DNA of 52,513 nt from Yersinia nurmii (GTDB lineage Bacteria; Pseudomonadota; Gammaproteobacteria; Enterobacterales; Enterobacteriaceae), in NCBI RefSeq assembly GCF_001112925.1, contig NZ_CPYD01000017.1:1-52513 (forward strand). The letters run 5' to 3'. The notes below the pieces were generated by a model, which worked only from the letters and a program-made list of their open reading frames with translations, had not been told where the DNA came from and searched no databases. Below are positions 1 to 8,220 of the stretch, piece after piece. The first letter of the stretch is position 1; the number at the start of each line of letters is the position of its first letter. A program made the position numbers and the translations under genes.

Positions 1-272
1 CTCCAGCCTGTACCGCCCTGGCGGCTATCGTAGAGCTCTTTCCCTGCACCTATACCTATAGAGAACAATAAGCCAAAGCTGCGACTGCGGGCATCTGACC
101 AATTCTGGTGCTCGCCATATGCCGTGCCTGCGGCGGCAAAAGCAGCAGAGGCGAAGAAGTGCTGAGCTTTGTCTTTTCCCGTCCAGCTATCGTTGGCCAT
201 GTGGGTACAGGCAGTGCTCAGAAAGAATAGGGGGGCGATGATGGCCGAACGGAGAGATAAACATTGCCCCAT
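1..272 (-). CDS. yfiM: YfiM-family lipoprotein, C-terminus cut by window edge
   Basis: Translation from 272 leftward gives about 90 residues that run off the window edge. It starts with a hydrophobic signal ending in a lipobox (LSTAC, Cys at about residue 22), followed by the conserved WTGKDKAQHFFASAAFAAAG and a later KELYDS stretch. These match my recollection of E. coli YfiM (DUF2279), a putative outer-membrane lipoprotein of unknown function. An AAGGA ribosome site lies about 8 bases before the ATG. Its position next to pssA is the same as in E. coli, which supports the call. It was too short to appear as a long open frame. Confidence 0.85.
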   Translation of the reverse strand, partial: MGQCLSLRSAIIAPLFFLSTACTHMANDSWTGKDKAQHFFASAAFAAAGTAYGEHQNWSDARSRSFGLLFSIGIGAGKELYDSRQGGTGW

Positions 273-536
273 GGAGTATTCCTTTTATAGATGAAATATA
301 AACCAGCCTTTAGATAAAGTAGCATGTCAATTCCATGACCGAAACCGATCAGAAACTGGATGAAGGGCAATAAAATAGCTGCGGTAGCCGCGGGATAAAA
401 TCAGTCTCCTTTCGGAGACCGTATTTACGGTAGACCAAGCTTTAAAAATTAGCGTTTCTTTAATAGTCAGATTTAGATCCGACGAAGCCAAAATATATTG
501 ATGGCAAAGTCGTCAGCCATCACTTTAATTTGGCCA
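273..536. other. yfiM-pssA intergenic region
   Basis: No coding potential is visible. A small hairpin (GTCTCC at 404-409, GGAGAC at 414-419, tetraloop-like centre) lies in the middle. It has no T-run and no obvious role. The yfiM promoter should be on the minus strand here, but I see no clear -35/-10 pair. Confidence 0.4.
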
Positions 537-563
537 ATAAAAAACCCGGCTATTAACCGGGTT
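537..563 (-). terminator. Rho-independent terminator of pssA
   Basis: Inverted repeat AACCCGG (543-549) and CCGGGTT (557-563) with a 7-base loop. Read on the minus strand, the stem is followed by a run of six T. It lies 20 bases past the pssA stop. Confidence 0.85.
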
Positions 564-582
564 GCTATCTGAACATCGAAAT

Positions 583-1938
583 TTACAGGATGCGGCTGAT
601 TAAACGGTCGATACGAATACGCCGTAAGCGACGAATCAGTTTCCTGACTTTCACCGGATATTGCTGAATATTTTCTAGCTCAAGGTAGTGGGAAACAACT
701 TTGGTATGCGTGCGGATGCATTCTAGCTCTTTCGCCCGCTGTTCGTGCATTTCATGCTTGGGATCGTGGATCAGAATAGCGTTTTCTAGATCTAGACGCC
801 AGGCTCGCGGGTTCAGGTTATTACCCGTAATCAGCTGCCAGGTATCGTCTACCCACATGCCTTTTAGGTGATAAGTGTTATCACCGTCTTTCCATAGTCG
901 AACCACAAGCTGGCCATTATCCACAAAGCGCTGTAAGCGACTGAGGAAGCGACGCAGATTTATTTCATACAGATAAGGTAGAGCTCCGATGATCTTGAAA
1001 GGCTCATCTTCCGGAATATAGAAATCGTTTGCCGTTTTGTCTCCGACAATAATCTCAACCTGTTTACCTTCGCGCAGCAAATAAATGATATTGCGTACCA
1101 GCAGTGCGGGCAGATTGAAGTAAGGCGTGCAGATAGTGAGTTTTTCGTCGGCTGAACACATCAGATGATGTATTGCTTTATTTAACGGACTTTTCTTTCC
1201 CAAGCCAACCAGCGGGGTCACGGCTAATTCATCATTACTGCTTCGAGCCGTAAATTCATAACCGACATCACGCAGGGACAAGCGGAATTGGCGGGTCTCG
1301 TTTTTTATTTCAGGGTTTTTCGGACGATCGCTACGATCTAAGCGCTGTACCGCACCGGCTCCTAGGATCTGTTGCTTGATGTATTCCGCCATTGCATTCG
1401 CCATGGCCGGATTTTTAATTAACTGGTAGCGATCATAACGGTATTTATCGTGCTGATGCAGATAAACATCATTAATACTGGCTCCGCTGTAAATGACTCT
1501 ATCATCAATAATAAAACCTTTCAGATGTAGGACACCCAAGGCTTCGCGAGTATTTACCGGTACGCCATACACAGGAACGGCAACGCCCGGATGCTGCGCC
1601 GCCATATCACAATACCAATCGGCGTTGGTATTAACCGCAGCAGCACCAATACGGCCACGCTGGGCACGATGCCAGTCAACTAATACACAAATTTCCAGCT
1701 CAGGCCGCTGTTGTTTCGCCTGATAAAGTGCCTGCATGACGTCCCGACCAGCATCATCTTGCTCCAGATACAGCGCGACCAGATAAATACGTTGGGTTGC
1801 CTGAGCAATTAATTCCAGCAGAGTTGCACGGAAAACCTTTGGGCAGTAAAGCGTTTGGACATCATCAACTGACTGGGGGAGTTTGGGCAGTTGTGCAAGG
1901 TGTTGTTGATGTTTGCTACGTTTGAATTTTGACAACAT
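583..1938 (-). CDS. pssA: CDP-diacylglycerol--serine O-phosphatidyltransferase
   Basis: Makes phosphatidylserine from CDP-diacylglycerol and L-serine, the committed step to phosphatidylethanolamine; a peripheral membrane enzyme of the phospholipase D superfamily. Two HKD motifs are visible: HLKGFIIDD near residue 138 and YHLKGMWVDD near residue 355. The C-terminal basic stretch (KVRKLIRRLRRIRIDR) fits membrane association. Length (451 aa) matches E. coli PssA. The frame also opens with a GTG three bases upstream, but the ATG at 1938 gives the family N-terminus MLSKFKR, so I use it. Neighbours yfiM and patZ are as in E. coli. Confidence 0.97.
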   Translation of the reverse strand: MLSKFKRSKHQQHLAQLPKLPQSVDDVQTLYCPKVFRATLLELIAQATQRIYLVALYLEQDDAGRDVMQALYQAKQQRPELEICVLVDWHRAQRGRIGAAAVNTNADWYCDMAAQHPGVAVPVYGVPVNTREALGVLHLKGFIIDDRVIYSGASINDVYLHQHDKYRYDRYQLIKNPAMANAMAEYIKQQILGAGAVQRLDRSDRPKNPEIKNETRQFRLSLRDVGYEFTARSSNDELAVTPLVGLGKKSPLNKAIHHLMCSADEKLTICTPYFNLPALLVRNIIYLLREGKQVEIIVGDKTANDFYIPEDEPFKIIGALPYLYEINLRRFLSRLQRFVDNGQLVVRLWKDGDNTYHLKGMWVDDTWQLITGNNLNPRAWRLDLENAILIHDPKHEMHEQRAKELECIRTHTKVVSHYLELENIQQYPVKVRKLIRRLRRIRIDRLISRIL

Positions 1939-2110
1939 CACAGTGCGCTTCTTCTCTCGTTATTTGATGGCAAAACCGCCATAGCTTAAGAATACTAATC
2001 CATAGAATCTGGCGATAATACCACTAGTTACCCGTATTGTGCGTAAGTTTTGCCTGCGGGTTAGCTAATCGACAAGCTCTGTGGCCTCGGTCACCCTTAT
2101 GCTCGTCATC

Positions 2111-2216
2111 TTTCACGCTGGCTGCTTGCTTTCAATCCAATGACTTCGCGAGCTAAGCTTTGGCAAATTCGCAACGTTGCTGTTTGGCCACCGCGTGAAA
2201 TTTATCGGGCATAAAT
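2111..2216. repeat. Intergenic inverted-repeat element, copy 1
   Basis: TTTCACGC (2111-2118) and GCGTGAAA (2193-2200) bound an imperfect palindrome, followed directly by TTATCGGGCATAA. The same outer ends and trailing motif recur at 19374-19424 between proX and proW. The two occurrences suggest a dispersed short repeat family of this genome. The rest of the pssA-patZ gap (1942-2227) shows no gene. Confidence 0.55.
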
Positions 2217-2227
2217 GAGTCAATAAA

Positions 2228-4870
2228 TCACAGCGTTAATTCGAGATTAACGATTCCATCTTCCAACTGTACGTCAACGCTGAATCCCAGCTTTTGTGCC
2301 AGCCCGATCATCCCGCGATTGTGCGGCATGGTAATGGCAGTTAAACGGGTTAAACCGTGGCCACGGGTATAGTGAATCATTTTCTCCAATAGCCGGCTGC
2401 CTAGCCCCAGACCTTTCAGATCGGATCGAACCAGAACTGCGAACTCGGCGTCAATATTGTCTGGATCGCTTAAGGCGCGAGTGACACCGATGATTTCGCT
2501 GTTTTCATGTTGTGAACGCACTGCGACAAAAGCCATTTCTCGATCGTAGTCGATTTGCGTCATATTCGCCAAATCATCGTGATTGAATTCGTTTATCTCA
2601 CTGAAATAGCGGTAATAAAGATCTTCTTTCGTCACCTTATCAATGAAGTCTTTCAGCAAGGGTTCGTCTTCTGGCAGGATTGGGCGGAACAGGCAGGTGG
2701 AACCGTCTTTCAGGCGCACCTGTTCTTCCAGTTCTTGTGGATAGGGGCGAATGGCCAGGCGAGTTTGCGGATCGCCGCTAATTGGCGCCAATTGCATAGA
2801 AACATCCAATAGTGTGAATTCACTGCCGGAGGCCAGCACTGGGTGAATATCCAGGCGGGTGATCTCTGGGCAATCGAGTATCAGATTGGAAACCTGCACC
2901 AGTAAGTGGCTAAGACCCGGAATATCCAGAGGTTGTAGTGCGCCCCGTCGGCGAATTTTTCCACCTTTTACCGCCTGTAAAATCAGATAGCGAGCCAGCG
3001 CCATATTCAGCGGCGGCAGAGCAACCGCTGCCTGCGTTTCCTGATGCCACTCTACGCCACCCTCCCCCAGCATAATCAGCGGGCCGAAAATAGCATCTTG
3101 CTCCACAACAATCCGCAGTTCCTGTGCGCCAGCGCGGTGAGCCATGCTTTGTACCAGCAGGCCATGAACACGTGCCTGCGGATAAGTACGCTTAACCCGA
3201 TCGAGAATATCGTCAGCGGCGCGCTGTACTTCTATCGCAGTGCGCAGATAGAGCATGACCCCCTGAACCTCCGATTTATGGGGAATATCCGGTGAACGCA
3301 GTTTGATTGCTACCGGATAGCCAATTTGTTCAGCGATATGTACCGCTTCCACACTGTCACTGGCAATCCAAGTTGGCAGGATGCTAAGGCCGTAGGCTTG
3401 CAGAATGGGCTGCACTTCATGGGTATCCAATTGCGTGGTGCCGTCCGCCAGCGCCTGACGAATTAACTGATGCACGTGAGTGGTATTGGCTGTTAGTCCT
3501 ACCGGTAGAGCGGGCGTTTCCTTTAACTGTTTCTGGTTACGGCGGTATTCCACCATATGCATAAAAGCGGTAATCGCCCCCTCAGGGGTGCGATAAGTTG
3601 GTATTCCCGCTTCGGTAAACATACGGCGGGCGTCCTGAGAGGAATATTCGCCACACCAATTAGTTAGCAAGGTAATTCGTTTTCCGCGCGGGTGTTGCTG
3701 GATGGCGGAGATCAGCAGTTCGGCTGTTTTATTACCCGGAGCTGCTGCGCTAGGGGAGTGAATTAATAGCAGGGCATCATAATCTGTACTGTCCAATAAT
3801 GGTCTGACCGCCGCCAGATAGCGTTCGGCACTGGCATCGTCCCGTAGGTCTATTGGGTTGCGAATAGTGACAAACGGCGGTAGTGCTTGGCTTAGCGCGC
3901 TATGAGTTTGTTCCGATAAGGTCGCCAGCTTGCCGTTACGGCTAATCAATTCATCCAGAGCCATCGCCGCTGGCGCAGAGCCGTTGCTGACAATCAATAG
4001 CTTTTCACCGCGCAGCGGGCGCATATGACTGAGCGTTTCGACTGCAGAGAATAATTCGTGTGTGTCTTGCACTCGCAGTAAACCCGCTCGTTGGATTGCT
4101 GCGTCGTAGGCGGCGTCCAGCCCTTGCTGACCGTCGAGTAACTGCTGAGCACGCTGAGTTCGACCACTTTTTACTACCAAAATGGGTTTATTACGCGAGG
4201 CGCTGCGAGAGGCGGATAAAAAGCGGCGGGCGTCGCTGATATGCTCGATATACAGCATGATAGCGCTGGTCTTGGCATCGCGAGATAGGAAATCAAGCAG
4301 GTCATCCAAATCTATATCCAAACTGTTGCCCAGCGCAATAAAGTAGGAAAAACCGACTTCTCGCTGCTGTGCCCAGTCCAGCACAGTGTTGGCCACTGCC
4401 GCCGACTGGGAGATAAATGCCAGCTTGCCTTTTTGAATCGGAACTGGAGAGAAACTGGCGTTCAGTCCTTGCCACGGAGCCAGTAGCCCAAGGCTATTTG
4501 GCCCAAGTAAGCGCATGTTATAGCGATGAGCACAGGCTTTTAACTCGGCGAATTGATCCGGCGGCGCGGACAGAATAATAACGGTTTTACAGCCTCGGGT
4601 GCCTAAGGCATCTAAAAGTGACAGATTGCGGCTGGCATTGGTGCACAGAATGGCTAAATCTGGTGTTAGCGGTAGGGACGCAATATCGGGATAGGCCAAT
4701 ACGCCGCTGACCGCTTTATGGCCTGGCGTGACCGGTAAAATGGGCCCGTTAAACCCGCCGTCCAGCAGATTACGCATCATCAGGAAGCCCGCCCGCTCCG
4801 GTTTTTCAGAGGCACCGATAACCGCAATCGACTTGGGGCGTAACAGTGCTTCTAATCCTCGTTGGCTCAT
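2228..4870 (-). CDS. patZ: Protein lysine acetyltransferase Pat/PatZ (acyl-CoA synthetase-like/GNAT fusion)
   Basis: Acetylates lysines, classically inactivating acetyl-CoA synthetase; cytoplasmic. The 880-aa protein has the YfiQ/PatZ layout. An NDP-forming acyl-CoA synthetase-like CoA-binding domain comes first (IAVIGASEKPERAGF near residue 14, ILSAPP, LLGPNSLGLL). A succinyl-CoA ligase-like and ATP-grasp part follows (PVAIKLRSPDIPHKSEVQGV). A C-terminal GNAT domain (about 720-880) carries the acetyl-CoA loop VRSDLKGLGLGSRLLEKMI. In E. coli the synthetase-like part is regulatory and does not make acetyl-CoA. The ATG at 4870 follows AGGAGACGCC, a good ribosome site. tapT lies 44 bases upstream, so the two may be co-transcribed. 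Confidence 0.95.
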   Translation of the reverse strand: MSQRGLEALLRPKSIAVIGASEKPERAGFLMMRNLLDGGFNGPILPVTPGHKAVSGVLAYPDIASLPLTPDLAILCTNASRNLSLLDALGTRGCKTVIILSAPPDQFAELKACAHRYNMRLLGPNSLGLLAPWQGLNASFSPVPIQKGKLAFISQSAAVANTVLDWAQQREVGFSYFIALGNSLDIDLDDLLDFLSRDAKTSAIMLYIEHISDARRFLSASRSASRNKPILVVKSGRTQRAQQLLDGQQGLDAAYDAAIQRAGLLRVQDTHELFSAVETLSHMRPLRGEKLLIVSNGSAPAAMALDELISRNGKLATLSEQTHSALSQALPPFVTIRNPIDLRDDASAERYLAAVRPLLDSTDYDALLLIHSPSAAAPGNKTAELLISAIQQHPRGKRITLLTNWCGEYSSQDARRMFTEAGIPTYRTPEGAITAFMHMVEYRRNQKQLKETPALPVGLTANTTHVHQLIRQALADGTTQLDTHEVQPILQAYGLSILPTWIASDSVEAVHIAEQIGYPVAIKLRSPDIPHKSEVQGVMLYLRTAIEVQRAADDILDRVKRTYPQARVHGLLVQSMAHRAGAQELRIVVEQDAIFGPLIMLGEGGVEWHQETQAAVALPPLNMALARYLILQAVKGGKIRRRGALQPLDIPGLSHLLVQVSNLILDCPEITRLDIHPVLASGSEFTLLDVSMQLAPISGDPQTRLAIRPYPQELEEQVRLKDGSTCLFRPILPEDEPLLKDFIDKVTKEDLYYRYFSEINEFNHDDLANMTQIDYDREMAFVAVRSQHENSEIIGVTRALSDPDNIDAEFAVLVRSDLKGLGLGSRLLEKMIHYTRGHGLTRLTAITMPHNRGMIGLAQKLGFSVDVQLEDGIVNLELTL

Positions 4871-4914
4871 GGCGTCTCCTGTTAGTTAACCTGCTAAAGG
4901 TTGCCTGAGAGACT

Positions 4915-5649
4915 TTAGCTGTTTTCTGGCAGAATTGCTGTGACCCGTGGCACTGGATGGTGAGGTTTACCCGCTAAGTATTGTTGCCTGAAATAGTTAA
5001 AGTGTGCGCTCAGTCCTTCCGCCGCTTGCAGATCGCCTGCTTGCGCCAGCAAAGCGGCAGCAACTTCAACGGTGCAATGCTGTTCTGGTCGCTGGGCTTC
5101 ACGTAGCTGATAGTTTGAAGTCATGCTGACGTTAAGAGAAAGCATCGGTAATCCCGCAAGATATGGGCTTTTGCGAAACATTTTCTTTGCTTCTGTCCAA
5201 GTGCCGTCGAGCAAAATAAACAGCGGTGGTTTACCGCCTGCTGGCATCTTATTAAGAACCTGTCGATCCGGTTCGGCATAGGCTTCGGGAAACACGACAT
5301 AAGGCTGGCGGGAAGGATCGGCAATGGCTGCTAATAGCGCTGGGTCTACTTCAGTTCTGGCCCACAGGAAGGCCTGTGTGTCCGGCAGAATATCGGCGAT
5401 CAAACGGCCGGTATTGCTGGGTTTTAGCGGCTCGGTATCGAACATCACCAGACAAAAACGGCTGGTGGCCTGTAATGGTTTAATGGTGTCGCACAGACAC
5501 AGACGCTCGGCCAGCAGGCAGTTTTGACAGCGAATGGCGCGACAACCGCGGGCGCGGTAAGGGCGCGTCGAAGCGTCGAGGCGTTGTTTACGCAGGCGCA
5601 GAACGGCATTTTCAGTCATAACGGCGGCGGCAGTTGGGGTATCAGTCAC
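4915..5649 (-). CDS. tapT: tRNA-uridine aminocarboxypropyltransferase (DTW domain)
   Basis: Homologue of E. coli YfiP, shown to be TapT, which puts a 3-amino-3-carboxypropyl group on U47 of tRNAs using S-adenosylmethionine. Visible family marks are a Cys cluster (CRAIRCQNCLLAERLCLC), FDTEPLKPSNTGRLIADIL and the DTW-type signature LLDGTWTEAKKMFRKSPYL. The E. coli protein begins at the equivalent of the internal MTENAV (5619). Here the upstream GTG at 5649 has AGGAG six bases before it and the internal ATG has no ribosome site, so the longer form with ten extra residues is preferred. Gene order with patZ and trxC is conserved. Confidence 0.92.
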   Translation of the reverse strand: MTDTPTAAAVMTENAVLRLRKQRLDASTRPYRARGCRAIRCQNCLLAERLCLCDTIKPLQATSRFCLVMFDTEPLKPSNTGRLIADILPDTQAFLWARTEVDPALLAAIADPSRQPYVVFPEAYAEPDRQVLNKMPAGGKPPLFILLDGTWTEAKKMFRKSPYLAGLPMLSLNVSMTSNYQLREAQRPEQHCTVEVAAALLAQAGDLQAAEGLSAHFNYFRQQYLAGKPHHPVPRVTAILPENS

Positions 5650-5799
5650 GACTGACTCCTGAGAAAAAGCGCTATTCTAATCAACCCTTGGGGACAGGGA
5701 TAGAACAAACGCCCCGACAGAGACATTCTCGGCCGGAGCGGTGGAGTTAACCGCGATGATTAACTCGAAATGGGTTAAACTAACGCTAAGATAAACTGA

Positions 5800-6225
5800 T
5801 TACTGCGCCAGTTGCTCATCCAGCCAGCCTGCAAAGGCGGCTTTAGGCAGTGCGCCGCTGAGCATATCGACCATTTTGCCGTTTTTATACAGCATAATGG
5901 TGGGAATGCTGCGAATGCGAAAACGCGTACTGAGAGCAGGTTCCGCTTCGGTATTCACTTTGACGAAGCGGATCTTGCCTGCGCGCTCATTCGCCACATC
6001 TTCAAAGATTGGCGCAAAGCTGCGACACGGTCCACACCAGGGTGCCCAAAAGTCGATAACAACCGGGAGGTCGTCCTGTAGCAGTTTATCCAGCGTTTCT
6101 GCGGTGGCGTTGGTCACTTCGCCGTCAAACAGCGAATGACCACAGCGGCCGCATTTAGCGCCATCATCAATACGTTCTTCCGGCAGGCGATTGGTCGCCA
6201 TACATGCTGTGCATACCGTATTCAT
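5800..6225 (-). CDS. trxC: Thioredoxin 2, zinc-binding
   Basis: Cytoplasmic dithiol-disulfide oxidoreductase, usually OxyR-induced. Residues 1-30 form the zinc module typical of TrxC with two CxxC pairs (C5/C8 and C25/C28). The thioredoxin fold follows with the active site WCGPC at residues 63-67 and the cis-proline region [13 protein letters not shown]. The length of 141 aa is close to E. coli TrxC (139). Divergent from yfiF. I did not find a convincing OxyR site in the 245-base gap between them. Confidence 0.97.
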   Translation of the reverse strand: MNTVCTACMATNRLPEERIDDGAKCGRCGHSLFDGEVTNATAETLDKLLQDDLPVVIDFWAPWCGPCRSFAPIFEDVANERAGKIRFVKVNTEAEPALSTRFRIRSIPTIMLYKNGKMVDMLSGALPKAAFAGWLDEQLAQ

Positions 6226-6470
6226 AAATTAGCCTTAATTCTTGGGTAAAGAGAGCAGGAAACAACAGTATTAAGTGGTTTTAGCGTGGGAGAGCGCGGC
6301 TCTGACCACGGTGTTGTTTCGTTTATGTTATCTATTATGATGACAAATGCTGTTATCGCCAAAAAGGTTTATTCGATGAATACGATAGTTGCCGGCTTTT
6401 AGCGCTCACTTATGGCTTACCGGGCGGACATCAGGTAATCTTCGCGCCCTGCGCGTTGGTGGAGAAGACA

Positions 6471-7586
6471 ATGAACGATTCATTTAGTGGCAAAAACGGC
6501 AAAGTTAAAGTGATGTACGTCCGTAGTGACGAGAGCAGCAGCGACGACCGTAACAAAAACAAGCGTCCGGCAGGCAAAGGCCGTCCGGATAACGCACGTC
6601 AGGGCGGTTCGCATCAGGGCAATCCACGTCAGGATGGCTCACGTCAGGACAATTCACGTCGTGGTGACTCTCGTCGTAGTGATTCAGGCCGTAATGAAAG
6701 CGATCGTCCTCGCCGTCCGGCCCGTTCTGAAGATAGCGGCTCTTACGACTCACCGTGGAAGACCGTTTCCCGTGCGCCGTCCGAAGAGCCTGAGTTTGAT
6801 CACGGCGGTATCGGCGGTAAGAGCCATATCGATCCGGCACAGCTGCGTCGTCAGCGTGCGGAAGAAACCCGTGTGTATGGTGAAAATGCCTGTCAGGCGC
6901 TGTTTAACAGCCGTCCTGATGCCATTGTTCGCGCCTGGTTTGTGCAGTCTGTTACGCCGCGCTTTCGCGAAGCGTTGAAATGGATGGCGGCAAACCGCAA
7001 GGCTTATCACGTGGTTGATGAAGAAGAACTGGCGAAGGCCTCCGGCACCGAGCATCACGGTGGCGTATGCTTCCTGATCAAAAAACGCCAGGGTCTGGAC
7101 GCAGAAACTTATCTGCAACAGGCTCCGCAACAAGATTGCGTATTGGCGTTGGAAGAAGTGGGTAATCCGCACAATCTGGGCGCAATTATGCGTACCTGTG
7201 CGCATTTCGGTATTAACGGCGTATTGCTGCAAGATCCGGCAATGTTGGAGTCCGGTGCGGCAGTGCGTACCGCAGAAGGCGGCGCGGAACACATCAAAGC
7301 GATTAACGCCGATGATTTCCTGTCCGTATTGGATACCTTCCGTAACGCGGGCTACACCATTGTGACCACCTCCAGCCATAAAGGGACGACTCTGGCGAAA
7401 GCCGAGCTGCCTGCCAAAATGGTATTGGTGTTAGGTCAGGAAAGTGATGGTCTGACGGACAGCGCGTGGCAGCAGGGCGATCTCAGCGTTTCTATCGGCG
7501 GGACTGGTCGGGTAGAAAGCCTGAACGTTTCCGTTGCAACCGGTATTTTACTGGCCGAATGGTGGCGTCAGAACAGCGGCGAATAA
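6471..7586 (+). CDS. yfiF: SpoU-family (SPOUT) RNA methyltransferase YfiF
   Basis: Predicted S-adenosylmethionine-dependent 2'-O-ribose methyltransferase of the TrmH/SpoU class; the RNA target of YfiF is not established. Conserved parts: [10 protein letters not shown] at the start, [12 protein letters not shown], the SpoU motif [31 protein letters not shown] and [19 protein letters not shown] at the end (the trefoil-knot cofactor site). Residues 40-95 are a low-complexity Arg/Gln/Ser/Asp/Asn stretch built from short degenerate repeats, longer and more repetitive than I recall for E. coli. An upstream in-frame start exists at 6456. The ATG at 6471 has GGAG six bases ahead and matches the family N-terminus. 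Confidence 0.93.
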   Translation: MNDSFSGKNGKVKVMYVRSDESSSDDRNKNKRPAGKGRPDNARQGGSHQGNPRQDGSRQDNSRRGDSRRSDSGRNESDRPRRPARSEDSGSYDSPWKTVSRAPSEEPEFDHGGIGGKSHIDPAQLRRQRAEETRVYGENACQALFNSRPDAIVRAWFVQSVTPRFREALKWMAANRKAYHVVDEEELAKASGTEHHGGVCFLIKKRQGLDAETYLQQAPQQDCVLALEEVGNPHNLGAIMRTCAHFGINGVLLQDPAMLESGAAVRTAEGGAEHIKAINADDFLSVLDTFRNAGYTIVTTSSHKGTTLAKAELPAKMVLVLGQESDGLTDSAWQQGDLSVSIGGTGRVESLNVSVATGILLAEWWRQNSGE

Positions 7587-7664
7587 GCCATTGAGCTTTG
7601 CGTAGCACCGCACTGCCAGTGATTTTGTTGCGTTTATTTAGCGGGTTATAACCCGCTAATCCAG

Positions 7665-7691
7665 TCAGGCTCAAACGATGTTTGGGCCTGA
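7665..7691 (+). terminator. Rho-independent terminator of yfiF
   Basis: Stem TCAGGCTCAAAC (7665-7676) with GTTTGGGCCTGA (7680-7691), 3-base loop and T-rich tail. A second palindrome, GCGGGTTATAACCCGC, sits just upstream at 7641-7656. Confidence 0.8.
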
Positions 7692-8220
7692 TTTGTTTGT
7701 AATGCAACATGTTAAATGTTCAATCCTTTCAGTATCATCCTGTCTTCATTTATTTCCCCGCAAACTCAGCTGACACTGTTTTTTATTCAAAATGACGACT
7801 AATTGATAAATAAGTGAGAGTGTTAATTTATTTCTTTTGTTAATTCTATTTTTTATATTTAAAAGTAAGATAAATAATTTGTGTGATAACTTAATGATTA
7901 AGTTGCTAATAATTAATTAATCGATATTTAATTAAAATATTAAAATAAATTAAGTCGATAAAAACAGCTAAATTAGAAATGACAGCTATCATCATTTGTG
8001 ATGATGTAAATCGCTGCCTATGCAATTAGATTGATTAATATATGCAATCTCATATGGGGATTTAAATTAAATTCTTTAAAAACAATATCATGATTCTTAT
8101 GCCGTGTTGGCGGGAATTATGTCAAAACTCGCTATTAGCGCATGCTATATCATCAAAATAATGTATTTCCCCGATTTTAATCATCCTAATTTAATTTATT
8201 TGAATGTGAGGAAGAGCTTC
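7692..8220. other. AT-rich leader upstream of the P450 gene
   Basis: About 530 bases, very A+T rich, with no credible gene. It separates the conserved yfiF block from the P450 gene and marks the point where E. coli-like gene order breaks. An inverted ATCATCA/TGATGAT motif lies near 7990-8007. Low GC and the isolated gene downstream suggest horizontally acquired, H-NS-type DNA, which is inference only. Confidence 0.5.

Noticed and set aside
5324-6139. Plus-strand frames opposite tapT and trxC
   Set aside because: They are shadows of the two well-conserved minus-strand genes.
6505-7379. Long antisense and alternate-frame open frames across yfiF
   Set aside because: They arise from the codon bias and Arg-rich repeats of yfiF, have no ribosome sites, and encode low-complexity or Cys-rich strings unlike proteins.
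8104-8220. Upstream start of the P450 giving 39 extra residues
   Set aside because: No ribosome site, poor N-terminal sequence, and it would bury the Tat motif. ATG 8221 has GAGGAAG at good spacing.
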